From: Cyanoderma ruficeps
Taxonomy: Eukaryota; Chordata; Aves; Passeriformes; Timaliidae
Assembly: GCA_008694505.1 (NCBI GenBank)
Contig: VZDJ01007749.1
Coordinates: forward strand, 1,222,712 to 1,286,711
DNA: 64,000 nt
Direction: 5' to 3'
Part shown: positions 50,740 to 63,768 of the stretch, piece after piece
Position numbering within the stretch: the first letter of the stretch is position 1
Layout of the letters: every line of letters starts with the position of its first letter
Made by a program: the position numbers and the translations under genes
The notes under the pieces: generated by a model
Databases searched by the model: none
What the model saw: the letters and a program-made list of their open reading frames with translations, nothing else
What the model was told of the DNA's origin: nothing

Positions 50740-51242
50740 TTTGCAACAATGATAAAAACCTTTTTCGGATAGGCCCTGGTTATAGAGAAAAGGGAGTCAA
50801 GTTTTTATCACTTTTCTGTTCCATGCCACCCACATAATCACTGGGGGCGTGGTTTTGGAAGGAACAGCGGGAGTGTCGGAAATTCCCTGCCTTGCCTGTC
50901 TCTCTCTGGTGAAAACAGGCTGGGATCAGCACTCTGCCACTGCCAGTCCCTTCCCCATTTTCCTTTCCTTCCGTGAATTCCTTCAATATTGCCTTTGTCT
51001 GGAGACCATGTGGCCAGTGCTAATTTTAGGAAGCGTATTTGTTTGTTCTTGGAGGTAAATATTCTTTTGTGGGTAAAACACTCTATCTCTTTTCTTTGTT
51101 ACTAATATTGGTGTGGTTACTGTGATTTTAATAAATTGTTATTCCAATTTAAAATCTTTCCTTATTGTTCCTCAATTATTGGAAGGAGTGTAGAGAAAGG
51201 GAGTAGATTATTTATTTCTCTGTAGTTGTTAAAACCAGCACA
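50740..51242 (+). mobile_element. LTR 3' part of passerine endogenous retrovirus (LTR-C)
   Basis: Plus-strand LTR region of at least 500 bases. Recognised blocks are GGGGGCGTGGTTTTGGAAGG (50843), GGTGAAAACAGGCTGGGATC (50909), GCCTTTGTCTGGAGACC (50992) and GTTTGTTCTTGGAGG (51040). The poly(A) signal AATAAA is at 51130-51135, and the end is TTGTTAAAACCAGCACA at 51242, the AACCAGCACA terminus known from many avian LTRs. The TG start is not identifiable, so the left edge is approximate. No primer-binding site is obvious immediately after 51242, so it is treated as a solo or truncated LTR. The family differs from LTR-A, LTR-B and the one at 17185. Confidence 0.83.
51130..51135 (+). terminator. LTR-C poly(A) signal
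   Basis: AATAAA about 107 bases before the LTR end, in the expected R/U5 position, preceded by a T/A-rich stretch. Confidence 0.6.
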
Positions 51243-51349
51243 GGAGGATTGTCCAGTCCTCACAGTTTAGAGAGAAGAGTTTTCTATTTCAATGAAGATA
51301 ATAATTTCTAATAAAGCAGGACCACAAAGAAAAACAGATCTAAATCAAT

Positions 51350-51697
51350 TTGTCTAGAGGCAGTGTTGCTACTTTTAAACTTTTTACGCAAAATCAAAAA
51401 TGGATTGTATTTGTTTATAATGGCTCTCCTGGCAAGCTGATTCACACCATCAAAAGAGACCAAAACTTCCCTGATAAATGGAACCCAATTCTGAACCTAA
51501 AAACTCATAATATCATCTCTGGGCCAGTGTTTCCTGAGGTAATCCCCACTATCCCCAGTGGAAAGCCTCTCACAGACGTGGTCTCAGATATAAAGGATAA
51601 AATTAAAGATTCTCACCAGAATAGTGAGGCTTTTGGTATTAGTTTACAGTTTCTCTGTAAGGTAGAAACAATGTTACATTATAAACATGTCGTGTAA
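51350..51697 (+). other. unassigned open frame of ~115 codons
   Basis: An open frame begins (without an ATG) about 100 bases after the end of LTR-C. The predicted peptide is fairly hydrophilic and mixed in composition, with a Lys/Asp-rich segment near residues 75-90. I recognise no domain in it. Position after an LTR would suit a degraded gag or leader region, but no zinc knuckle, major-homology-like motif or primer-binding site is seen. Its length is within chance expectation, so it is reported only as a candidate. Confidence 0.2.
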
Positions 51698-51882
51698 AAC
51701 AGAAGACCAATGTTTGGACCATCTGAGTTACTACAAATATTTTAATATTTACTTCAGTGAGTAATTAGTTCAACATTGTTTTGATCTTCTGAAGATCTTG
51801 GCTTTTTAATGTAATTTCAGTCTGAAGTAAAGAGTTAAATTTAAATTTAAATTTTCCAAACATTTATGTTTGGAAAGGCACA

Positions 51883-52680
51883 CAATCACAGGGTGTTTGA
51901 GCCTGGAATACACATTTGAATTTTGTCTAGGCCGAACTTCCAGACCAGATCAGGGTCAGCTATAAAGAGGTGCTCAGAACTGCATTCTGCAGTTGTGTTT
52001 AAATCCACAGATGGAGATTCTGCAACCACCCTGGGCAATCTTTTCTAGCTGAACACTCACACTATTTTTTTTTCCTTAGTCTTGAATAAAATTTCAACTG
52101 TGTTTTTATTTGCACCTAGTGCCTTTTGTGCTTTCACTGGACACCACTGGGAAGAGTCTGGCTCCATCCTTCACTTACTCATCAGAGCATTTATACCCAC
52201 CATCAAGATTTCCCCCACGAGCCTTCTTTTTTTCAGTCTGAATAGTCCCAACTCTCATCCTCTCCTCCTATGAGAGACGCTCAAATGCTTGATTGTCTTT
52301 GTCCAGTATGCCCATGTCTCTTTTGTACTGGGGAGCCCAGAACTGGACTCAGCACTCCAGACATGTATCAGACCTGGGCAGAAGAGAAGGATCACCCTCC
52401 TTGACCTGCTGGAACTTCTCTGCCGGCTCAAAGGCTCATTACTCGCTTCTGCTCAACTCATTGTTCACTAGGACCCAAAAAATCTTTCTGTTTCTTGGCA
52501 GTTCAGCCAATTTTAACCCAACTTTCACTTACATACTCTGTATTTCATCATCAAAACCCTTGCTGTGGTGAAGATAAGCAGTATTTAGTGCTGTCCCCCT
52601 CATCCACTGAGCTGGATCCAGACTACTCATTGCAGAAGTCCATGAGGTTGGTTAAGCACGACTGTGCTAAAATAGGTGGA
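51883..52680 (-). mobile_element. CR1 LINE fragment (older subfamily), 3' end
   Basis: Minus-strand CR1 of about 800 bases. On the plus strand it begins with a degraded octamer/tail (CAATCACAGGGTGTTTGAG), passes the 3' UTR (GGGCAATCTTTTCTAGCTGAACAC, split 52033-52057), then CCTATGAGAGACGCTCAAATG near 52268, GGGGAGCCCAGAACTGGACTC near 52330, and CCTCCTTGACCTGCTGGAA near 52397. These are the antisense of the CR1 ORF2 tail and UTR. The GAGGTTGGTTAAGCACGAC block at 52645 fits the extreme right end. Many point changes and indels make this the most diverged CR1 in the window. No reverse transcriptase reading frame survives. Confidence 0.88.
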
Positions 52681-53929
52681 TATCATGAAAAAATACCAGA
52701 ATAGAAAATACAATTTACACTACTACCATGCACTGCCATCAATCTTATTGCTTTATGTTTTTGACTCATCATTATCCTGCTCTGTCCAGTACTACTCAGC
52801 AAAAAAATCTTCAAATTCTGGGGAAAAACCACAAAAACAAAAACAAAACCAAACAAAACTAAATTATGAATACTAAAGTCAAAAGTCAGCTGAAATTAAA
52901 TTTTATGCTGATTTAACATAAAGCTTCAGATTACCATTTCTTTCAAGAAAGTTGCTTTCCTAGCACCTTTCCCTCCTAGATTTTATTTGAGCCATGATCA
53001 GAAAAGTGAATAATAGTTCATATCAGATACCATGTAAGTAAGGAAACAGAGTATATTATCACGTTGGAGTAGAAATTGTAGCCACAAATCCATTTCTTCT
53101 TAATCATTCCTGAGAATTGGTTAAAATTAAATTCCAGACATCACTATAAATCAGTGATATTACTGTTTCTTAACAGGTTATACCTGTAATATTTTGTGTA
53201 ATTTTGTTTTTTAATTCAGTGGACATTCTGTTCCATAAAATTCACCGTTTTGAATAAGAAATATGGGTGACATTTTTAGAAGGGTCTTGGCTGGCCTTTG
53301 AATTCAGGAAAGTTAGCAGCACTTCAATTGCATCATGTCCTTTCTCATGGTACTGTTCTAAAGGATGATAACCATTGGTTTATAGTTCTGTCAAATAATT
53401 TCATGTTTATGAATGAGATAATAAAATCAATTTAGAGCATTAAAACATTTTATTTTCTCTCACACAGATGCTTATTTAGTGACAGTTTAAAAAAGAAAAA
53501 ATATCTTCAACCACCTATGATACATAGAGCTGAGACCACAGAGGCACTCTGAAAACAACTTGGTCAAGGATCTGTAGCAGAAAGTTGACTGACTGAGAGC
53601 GCTAATCCAGCCTACAAACGTGCTTTCAGCTGTACAGGTTTGTACTTCTTTTTATTTGTAAAATTATACTTCAAGTATTAGAGTCGTCAGTATGGCAAAT
53701 ATTTTCGAGATGAGTGAGGTCTCTACTTAATGCAGTGAGTAAACTCATTTAATAAAGCCACATCCCATCCAAAATATTATACAATGGTTTTTAACTTACA
53801 ATGACATGTTATCATAGTAGCATATTAATGTATCATGATATAATATTTGGTTAATAAATGCAATCAAATGAAAACCCATATTTTTTTAAGCTTTGAACTT
53901 ATGAAGGTAACATCCTACCACAATGAAGA
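52681..53929. other. unique AT-rich non-coding DNA between CR1 fragments
   Basis: No gene or transposon is recognised. An A/C-rich patch (AAACAAAAACAAAACCAAAC-like) lies at 52823-52862. The two CR1 copies on either side are in opposite orientations and appear to be independent insertions. Confidence 0.5.
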
Positions 53930-54294
53930 CGCAGCTGAAGATGGGATGCCATCCAAAGGGGCAAAGTGAAGGAGAGGGACAATGCGAATCTCGTGAGGGT
54001 TAGTGAGACCATGCGCAAGGTGCTGCACTTGGGTCAGGGCATTTTTAGAAGAGCATATAGTGACATGGAAAAGGGTTCAATCTGAAAGAACAGGGTTAAA
54101 TTGGAAATGCGAAAAAAATTTTTACTGTGAGGTTGGTGAGACACTGGCACAGCTTGCGCAGAGAATTTGTGAAGTGTTCAAGGCCAGGTTGGGCAGAGTT
54201 CTGAGCGGCCTGGTCTGGAATTCAGCTTTGCCCATGACAGCAGGGTTGGACCTTTAAGGCCCCTTCCAACCCAAGCCATGTCATGATTCTATGA
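53930..54294 (+). mobile_element. CR1 LINE fragment, plus strand, 3' end intact
   Basis: Plus-strand CR1 of about 365 bases, ending with CCTTTAAGGCCCCTTCCAAC, CCAAGCCATG and the octamer ATGATTCTATGAT at 54294. The 5' part (GATGGGATGCCATCC... AAGGTGCTGCACTTGGGTCAG, around 53940-54037) matches the end of ORF2, corresponding to the peptide RKVLHLGQ. It then jumps to the terminal 3' UTR, so an internal deletion of CR1 sequence is likely near 54040-54060. It is the only plus-strand CR1 in the window. Confidence 0.92.
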
Positions 54295-57200
54295 TAAGCA
54301 CCAAAATCACCAGTACACAAACACTATGGGACTCAAAAGTACAAAAACCAGTTCTGCAGCTAGAGGAATTTATTGCTAAGTATTTTTTGATTAGTAGTAT
54401 TTGTCAATATTGAAGCGTAGAAAGCTCTGATATTTGCATAGGAAGAATAAAATTCAAGCGTTTCAGTAATAATAAAAGTGTCAAAGGTTTAATATTTTTA
54501 ATATGTAAAGGCTGAAACTGAATAATATTAGATTAAAAAATTGCAGTAATGTTTAAAATTCTACTTTGGAGGAATATTTTTCAATATGTTTTTGCAGTTC
54601 TTCATTAGGAACTCTTATTCTTTTTTTCTCAAGTACATGCTTTTTATGGAATTATAGCGCTTAATTAACAATCTGATAACTTATAATTCCAGATTTACAT
54701 AACATTGAATTTCTTTTTTATGTAATGGATCAGTTTAATATATAATTTAATTTAACAAATAATGACATTTTGAAAAGAAAATAAGTTGTTCTTGAATATA
54801 AATGAGTTATCAAACACATAAAAGACAATGTTTTGGAAATACACACATCTCACACCCAAACAGCTTATTCTAAGCATCACATACAAGGGATACAGGAAAA
54901 TTAAAATTGTCTAACTGTGAAATTATAATTTTTATAAGTAAGGCATAAGTCACATTTTTTTTAAACTTGTTTGCATCACATTTTAATTCAGACATTCAAA
55001 CTTATGTATAACTATCAAATCTCTTAAAGTGGTGCCCATTGTTACATTAGGAAACCTGTGAGAATTTTGCTGTTAAGCTCAATGACTGTAAAGTTATAAT
55101 TATAGTAAAAGTTTAAAATTAAAATCCTGAAAACAAATCCTAGGATGCCAATTTATACTTGCAAGTCTTGTGCACAAAGGAAATAACTTGTGTTCTTCCA
55201 GGTTTATACTGTAACCCTACAGCAAAGTATTTATATTTATCACATGAAACATATAAATCACCTGAAAACTTAATTCAGTGTGTTTAATTACAAGTATAAT
55301 CTTTCTTTTCTTTTACAAATTTATACATAAGTAAATATTGCATATGTTATTCATGTTAATAGTTTTGATATCAGATAGCCCAGCTCTTCACTTCAAGGTA
55401 ATAATATAGTTAAATAAAAATATTATTTTTCAAACTTAAAGCACCAGACTATGTTTGTAATAGTTTTGCACTCAGGAATGAGATTCACAAGTCATAAATA
55501 TTTTGACAGTTACTGGACTTTAATAGCAACAACTAAAAGTTTTGCTCTAATTATCCAGAATTCTTTCACAGTCCTCTTGCCTGACACATCTCTTATCTCC
55601 TTGCTAAACCAATATTAACATGGTTTCAGTAGTCATAAACATAAGCACAACAGACAGGAAGTACTCAGCAAAGGGTTTGCAGACAACTAACAGGCTGAAC
55701 ATATTCTACAAAAATATTGCTCAGATAACTAAATAAATACACCTACAGAAGCCAAAAAGGGGGACATGCAAAGATTGCTAAAGGAAATAATACAAAATAT
55801 TTCTAATTTGATTCCTTAACAGAACTTTAAAATATTGGCATTGAAATCAAAAAGGAGAAAAGAGAATAATCTTTAAAAAAGCTTTTAGCCCAGTTGCCAC
55901 TGCAGTTACATTGATCCTGTCAGTACTGAGGGCACATATGACATAAATCACTGCATTTAAGTGCTCTCACTTATCAGAGACTTATCACAAGTCAGATGTG
56001 TCAATGACCAGGGGTCCTATGTATCCATTTTCCCAGCTCAGTTCTGGGAGGTTTGGAAAGAGAAAACCTGTCAAATTAAGTTTTGAAAGTTCTTTTTTTG
56101 GTAACACAAGACTAAAAAGCCCAGGCAAGGACCTGAGTTTAAACATCAGTATGAGCAAAGTTTCTGCTGGTACAGATTTCATCCATGCAGCTTCTTAGTC
56201 AGGGATAGCTCACTCATGCAGAGTAGGCATCATTACTTCAAGGGATTTTTTGATCAAGTTAATAAGAAAACTTCTTAGTTCTCAATTTGCTTAATGTTTC
56301 CTGTAATGTATACTGAAGTAGAAATAAGCTGTAGGTGGGAATTTACCACCTCGGCAATCGGAGCATGGCTTTTTCTCAAAATCAGAGTGAACTATAACTG
56401 AGAAATTTAAACAATGCTCCTCAACAGTAGATGTTTTTAATTCACAAAGTGAGGAAATTCAGAATTTCAGCCAAGGCAAAACCCAGGAAACCTTTGTGTA
56501 CCACCTTAAACCACTGTGTGAGGCCTAGTTTCCAGTGGGTATATGACATTGGAAGTAACATGTATAAGTCATTCAACACACATCTGAAACTTATCAGAGA
56601 ACAACTTAACAGGATCTATATGATAATGTAAATACGTACAACCTCGAGGCCTCAAATTTACTGTTTATATGACTTTGATGAAATGATTCAGTGGAGTAAC
56701 AGATACAGATTAAGATATGGATTAAGCTTTAAATGTACAAAAATTTGCCATTTTAAAAATCAAATAACACAACTTCCAGCCCTATCCCTCCTAATTGTTA
56801 GATGAACTGTAGACAGCTGAGGGTCTTCAAATATATTTCAGCACTTAGTTTTTGATTTGATAGCACTGGTATTTAGACAACAGAAAGCACACTGCCTTTA
56901 CAAACATTCCATAATCTCTTCTAAATAGATAATAGAGATCGCCTTGAACTTTTCAGTCACTGTTGAAGTTCAACACTTGAACTTCAACTTGAATGAATTC
57001 AAAATGAATTCTCTCATCTCTTCCTTTACAACGTCTGGTAAATATAGGTTCCAGCACCATGGTAATTTGTAAGTGTATACCTCTGTACTCATATGTGAAG
57101 GCTTTCTTCAGCATTAAATAATATATAACTTGAAAATATATTATTTACTTCAGGAGACACAATGTGATTGATGCAATCAGACAATATACTGCAGCACATA

Positions 57201-58630
57201 ATAGAGAAGATGAAAATTCAGGAGAAAGAAAAAAAATCAAAAAACCCCTCAAATAAACCATTTCCATTCCTGTAACAGGAGGATAAAGAAAAGAATAACA
57301 ATTTAATAAAAGCAATCCAGGCACCAGGAACTGAGGAAAATATAATTCCATCTTTAGTTTGCTATAAATACTCATTGGCTTTAGTTTTTCAAGTTTACCT
57401 AGCTTACCGGACACACCCCCATAATTCCATAGCTTCACAAAGAGAAAACAAGTTTTCTAATTAATGAATATCAGTGCCCTTTCTACTTTTTTATTTAGTG
57501 GTTCATCATCTCCATCTGGTGTCTGATTTATGACCCAATGGGTCATATTCTGAAACAGAATATTTCTGTTCCAAATAAAGCCCAAAAAAACCCCACCCCA
57601 TCCACAATTTTATTTCTTTATATTAAGAGTCAGGGATCTCTTTCCTGATATCTACTCTTGTTTCTACAGTTTCAAACTTCTAATCTTTACCAACTATTCT
57701 TTTCTTATCTCCTCTTTCAATTGAGTGTATGATACCTTTTAATAATTCTTTATTGCCTTAATTTCGCCATCTGTGCTCTTCAGTGGATTGAGCTGTACAG
57801 AGAAGGAAGACACAGACTTTTCCCAGGCCAAGCAAGAGAAGAATGCCCATATAAGTGTGAAAAGAACACAAGCCTTGAACCCAAAACTGGTACTTCAGAC
57901 AAAAGCCTTCGCCTCTGTATGAAGATATTTGACATCTAGTGCTAAGTATGATGTAAGAATGAAGTATTCTATATAAAGAATTTATCCTGGGCTGTGGAGT
58001 TGTGTTGTACCAAGCATTCTCAAAATTTATTCACATTCCCATGGAATTTTTCCCTCTCTCTCAATTTCTCTCTCAGAAGTTTTCTTAGCTTTGAAACACT
58101 GCAATTCTTGAAACCTAGTCCTCTTACAATGATTATTACAGGCATTCTCTAGCTTATATCTGTAAATAATTGTCCCTATTAATATTAAAGTGACTTTTTA
58201 AAGGTAGTTTATCCTTTTCTCTAATTTGATTTGACTAGTACAGAACAGATTCTTTTCTGAATTTCTCATTGAACTGTGCTCTTTAATAAATTGATTTGCA
58301 GGCATTCAAGATCTAGTACTTCTGAGCTTTCAGTAGCCTTAAATCAGGCAATGATTTCTCTAATAGAGAAGGGTTCTTTCTCAGACACATACAAACAAGT
58401 ATTCTAAATTCCAGACCGAGGAAAAACAGTTTACAATATTCTAGTCACGTGAATCACTCAAATTACTATCTTTCATAATACCATCTATGTAAAATATTTC
58501 ACACCACTGAGATAATATTTTTTTTAAGTTCTCTAGGATGGTTCTGCTTGCTCGTCAGTGAGATCAGGGTTCCGCTATGAGAAAAGGCTGACCTGCACTC
58601 TCAGCTATTTTTCTTGAGAAAAGAAAAAAT

Positions 58631-58672
58631 ATACACAGATCATACATACTATTGTATGTATGATCTTTGTAT
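58631..58672. repeat. perfect hairpin / inverted repeat
   Basis: Arms AGATCATACATAC (58637-58649) and GTATGTATGATCT (58654-58666) are perfectly complementary around a 4-base TATT loop. Pairing extends outward by five more base pairs after a single C/T mismatch (58631-58635 with 58668-58672). The total stem is 18 of 19 pairs. No transposase or target duplication is evident. It could be a cruciform-prone palindrome, a small foldback relic or, least likely, an RNA hairpin. Confidence 0.9.
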
Positions 58673-61600
58673 GTTCAACTCATGTATTTTCGCCATCTGT
58701 TTCTTCTTTATGAAACTATAAGGACTTTTGCAAGAACAGTTCATATTTTTATCCCATGCAATTGTAACTTCCAAAGAGGTTTATTAAGTGTGCAGTTTCA
58801 TGAGATTCCATAACTTACTTCTAGTAGATATCCCATATAAAGTTCCTTAAAATGGGTTTAAATTTTGGACAAAAATCGCTTTTATGATTTCACTACATAA
58901 GTGTATACCACTCTCTATTTTGTTTTTAAAAAGATTTTTTCTCATTATTTGTAATACAGAACTCTTAATGACTTTTTGTTTCTATAATGTGGTTGATTAA
59001 CTTCCCTTAATACCTTTTTCCTCTTACCAAACAACATTCACTAAATACATTCCCTGTACCTCTGTCTTTTGTCCTTCCAAAACAGCTATCTCACTATATG
59101 ATTCATCAAATATATGATAAAAATGCAGAATTCCTAGCTAGGCAGAAGGCTTCCTACCTCTCCTTAGCAGTTGGTTATCAAATCACCAATCTGTTTCTTT
59201 TTCTTTGTAGTGTTTCTGGCAGGGATTGCAAACGATGTCATCTTGGGAAACCTTGGTTTTCTCAAGTAGTCTGTTAATACATTCACTCCAGATTACTGAC
59301 CTTCTTCTTCACAATTAACACATTATACTTATGCTGCTGCAATCTCTTTTTTCACTTGGAATTCTTTTAAGGATGAGGGCTTCACCAGTATGTAGGTTAG
59401 TGGTTGAATCCCCATACACAGGGAGAAAGAGAGATGAAGTAGGAAGCAGAATAGAAAACACAACCTGTCCAAGACAGCTTAGTCATTGCACTTGATTACT
59501 CATTATCTTCCTCTGCTACCTGCTGCAAAGCCATCTGTCAGTGGAAGAAACTCCACTCTGTTTCTCCAAATTTGCCCAAAATCCCCTGTTTACCATTCTG
59601 TTCAAGTGGTTTCCTCGGACTGCTTGTACACGTAAAGTTAATCATGTTCTTTCAAGTTCACAGGAACAAGGTCAAATGTCTGCCAAGAAAGATGAAGAAG
59701 CTACTGGTGTTATTCTGGAATGAACAGAAATATTGTCAAACTCACACAAATAAAAAAACGTTAAAAAATCACCTTCTTCCTTCATTCTTTCCCCAGTCAC
59801 TGAGGTATTTTTCACTGAACATATTTCATGAAAGAGAAGAGCTACAACTTTTAGTCACTTCAGCAAATAATTCAGGACATGAATTTCTTCGATACTCACC
59901 TGGGCCATGTAGAGACAGATGGTGTTCAAGATTTACAATATTGCACATTTTAACTTTGCAATACATTGAACCAAACTTCTCTTAATATTCAAGTAATGAG
60001 TTAACGCCTAATCCGATATTTTCATTTTCTTGAATAGTACTGCTTGATATTTACAAATCTCCTGGTCAAAATCCAAACAATACAGAATAATCTTTTCCCA
60101 TAAAACTCGGTGCAGTGAAGCTTTATTATAGCAGCTAGAAGCTAATATAAGTTTCCTGACTTTCAAAATTCATATTTCATTAGACAAAACTTTACCCCTT
60201 ACAGCTATTCTAATATCTTTGTTGTTTTTATCCTTGAAACTAACATCATTAATATTCAGACTTTAATATCTTCTAGTAGAATGTACCAACTTGATTTATA
60301 GTTAAATACATAATTTTCTGCATCTGATCGCCTGAAAATAATGGGCTTACTAAAAGAAATACAGTCAATCTGTTTGATTTGGGTTTTTTTAATTACATAG
60401 GAGGGAAGATATTTTTCTTATTCAAAATTTTCTCTCTATAAATACTGTTAATAAATAGGTAGATAAACAGAGAAAAGGTAGTCAAATTTAATCTCCCATT
60501 TCAGGCATATATTTTTCCTTGAAATTATTAGGAACTGGAAAGCAATCAAACACATTAGATTAAATGTTGCACTGTAGAACAGTTTTCTTCATTTACATAA
60601 CATGCTAAAATGGAAATTAAAAAAAAGAGCTTAATTTAATAATTTTGTTCTGCTAAAAGAATATTTTTGCCTGACAACTTGATTTTATCTAACATTTTAT
60701 TGAAAAAAATAGCATTGAATTTATGAGCCATTCCTTATTCATTGTGTTGGATTTATCCTCCTTTTAATCACCTCAGAAAAGGATATTTTCCAATTTGTCT
60801 TTTTGAAATACATTGACAAAATGCTTATTTAATACCCTCTAATGAGCAAATTGTTGTTAAACCCCCAATTTTTTAATGACAAGGTCCACCTTGTGCAGTT
60901 TTTCAGACTGGTCTTCAAAGTAACTTATCCTCTGTTGTTAAGCTCCCCAAATCAGTCCATTTTAAACGAGAAACTGCATTATTTCTTCTAAGAAAACCAT
61001 GTCTATTCATTTTTTATTTGTCCTACAGCCTATATTTTATAGTATTCATGACATGACTTGTAAATTGTTGAAGCAATTGTTTGAAAAAATAGTTTCTAGC
61101 TAATAATGAGACATGAATAAATAACAGCAAAGCTTACAGAAGATCGTCTGAATGTCCTGGAAGGGGAACGTTTTAATGTAACAACAGAGATGAAAGAATG
61201 GAATGGCAAGCAGTTCCTCATTCTTATTAACCAACCAGAGCATTTAGAGGCATCAAGGCACCATACTGTAAAATCAGGGGAATTCTAAAACCTGGACTAC
61301 AAAAAAGATTTACTCAAGAGGGAGTTCAGCTGAACATTTAACCACTTCCAACTGACAGATACAACACTCTAATCATCTGTTTCTACATATGTGCAGGGGC
61401 TTGGGTATTCACAAGGGTTTTTGATTCTCATCTCTGTTGACTAGTTTATAGGCTATGTTTGATTTTCTAAGCTTCTGTTGCATTGTGCTTCTTAAACACC
61501 CTAAAGAAATGCAGCCCAGGGAAGCTCCTCAATATTTTAGAGTGGCAATATCACTGAAGCTTTTTGCTTAGCACATTTATGTCCAGAACCTGCTTAGCGT

Positions 61601-62901
61601 GTACAAAGTGCAACCGCTATTTCAGGCCTACAATTTAATTTGGCTTCATTGTGATGAGGGGGAGAATGTCTATTCTAGTTGTCATTGTTCACCAATAGCA
61701 GAGGTAAATTTGTTTCTATCTGATAAATCTGATATTCATTAAACAAAACTGGTAGATTGATACACTTCTAAAAGCACACAGACATTTTACTATATCTTCA
61801 TGTTAGGAAGAGAATTATCTGAATTTAAAAAGAAGTTGTGAAGTGTTTATGTTTCTAATTTATACCAGTGATTTGGGTTTAAATGAAATAAGACGTAGGG
61901 TTCCAAGTGTCAACTTTCATTTAAGATAACTTCAAAGATGATCAAGTTATTTTAAAATAGTAATACTAAAATGCTAACAACAGATCAACAGAGCTAATGA
62001 CTTAGAAAATATTCTCCAAAAGCAGAACATCAGTGGTAGAGTTCAGGTTTTGAACTTGCTATTAGATTCCAAGCAACTATGGAGATGGATCCATTGGCAC
62101 AGCAAACCAAAGGTCATGATTTATCATTAGATCACTACTTCTCTCTTCACTAGATTAGAAGGATCACCTTCATTAGAACATGACTTTAATTTTAACTATA
62201 AAATAAATCAGAAACTATTTTAATCAGGTTAGTGACTATCATCCATTCCCAACTGGCTGAAGTTTTCATTCTTTCCTCTATGCTTTATTTTATATTTCCT
62301 CTGGATCTAACCCTCTGACCAAAGAGGGTTGGAGAACACAGGTTTTATAGAACATAAAGAGCTTTGCTTAAAAATCTTGCTTTAAACTCTGCTTCCCAAT
62401 GCAGTTTTTTCTGCTTTCTTACATCAATGTACCTGAAAATTTTGTTTCAAATGTCTGAAAAAATTCTTCCTTGAAAATCAGATTCCATTATTAGGTCTAA
62501 CAAGCAAGAAGAAAGGAATACCGTTTTTACTTCTTGCTTGCTCTGTCTGCTTTTCTCTCTTCAACCATCTTACTTTCACAATTCTGCGTTGACTGCTTTC
62601 CCTGTAGTTTTGCTGACAACTTTATTCTCCCACGCCTCAGACTCATTCAGTGGCCTTTCCTATTCCATCTTTAGGCCAGTGCAGACCAAGTTGTTCTTAA
62701 AACTTTTTACTTAAACCTCTAAAATTTTCTTATCCAGCCTTTCTCAGTCTTTCTTCCTGTCAGCCTCACATCTGTTCCTCACATCTAGTCACCAGCTCAG
62801 CATGAAACAACAGTTGTTATCCCTAAACTCTGACATCTGTCTCTGTTTCTCCATCATGTTCATTTTTCTTTTGCAAGCATGAGACTCTTATACTAGAATG
62901 T

Positions 62902-62951
62902 TTTGGTTTTTTGGGGTGGGTTTTGTTGTTTTTTTGGGGTTTTTTTTTTAG
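62902..62951 (+). repeat. T/G-rich low-complexity run
   Basis: About 50 bases of T and G only, in alternating T runs and GGGG or GG groups, ending in nine T. Its complement is A/C-rich, similar in style to the patch at 22256-22405. Confidence 0.8.
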
Positions 62952-63489
62952 CCACAGTCTTTAGATCCATAATGGGAACATTGCGATTAACATGACCTAT
63001 TTAGATTTTAAACAAGTAAAATATTATAGAGATGTTATCAGTTGTAGATATTGGCTTATATTAAAATTGGTGTGGCCAGATGAATGACAGACAAATAAGC
63101 AGAAAAAAAATGGGGAAAACAAGCTTGGAAAAGGTCAAATAGAAATAGGAATGCAGACAAAAATAGAGTGATAAAGGTATGCTGGATTGTTTTAATTGCA
63201 TCATATCTTACCATATCATATTAAATTTGAAATAGGAAGCAGACTTTTTTTTTGCCTATTCTGTGACCTACATGATGCCCCCTAACTCTCCCACTTAAAT
63301 AAATTCTAAATAATTTGAATTTTTTGTGATACTGAAACGACTATTTCTTTTTTGCCACCCCTATTGAATTACTGCCAGCACAAATTTTCAATTCAAATCA
63401 GGGGTCCATCAGCACTTTATGACCTCTTCTTCTCTTTTTTTTTGCAAAGGATCTCGAAATATCAATAAATAATTTCTTTGCTTGTACAA

Positions 63490-63768
63490 TAGATATACAT
63501 AGGATGGAGCCCAAGGAGGGGACAAAGAATGCCTGAAGTGGTGTTAATTTTAGCTGGGGCTGTAGTACCATGGCAGTCCCAGGAGGGGGTGGATCTGATG
63601 TGGCATTTTGACCAGGGGTTGCTATTTCTATTTTTTTTAGTATACTGCTATTTTTTCACTTATATCTATTCATATGCTCTTCTCATTATTGGTGGAAAGT
63701 GATTGGTTTAAATAAAAGGGGAGAACTCATTTTGGAGTGTTGCCCTTCAGTTGTCTTAAACCAAGACA
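63490..63768 (+). mobile_element. LTR 3' fragment, same group as LTR-A
   Basis: Plus-strand 3' end of an LTR of about 280 bases. It has ATTATTGGTGGAAAGTGATT near 63685, the poly(A) signal AATAAA at 63711-63716, GAGAACTCATTTTGGAGTGT near 63721, and the terminus TTGTCTTAAACCAAGACA ending at 63768. These align in order with the 3' end of LTR-A (26040-26120), although many bases differ. Its terminus also resembles the TTAAACCA-type ends of the LTR at 17185-17964. The 5' part is missing or unrecognisable. Confidence 0.78.

Larger units (their letters stand above)
54295..63489. other. unique AT-rich non-coding DNA
   Basis: About 9.2 kb without a recognisable gene or transposon, the longest such stretch in the right half. 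It is strongly AT-rich around 54500-55600. A hairpin with 19-base arms lies at 58631-58672. A long pyrimidine-rich area is at 62520-62780 and a T/G-rich low-complexity run at 62902-62951. The longest frame is 137 codons (59572-59985) with no domain. Confidence 0.55.

Noticed and set aside
59541..59985. Overlapping 60- and 137-codon frames
   Set aside because: No domain; composition matches the flanking AT-rich DNA and length is within chance expectation.
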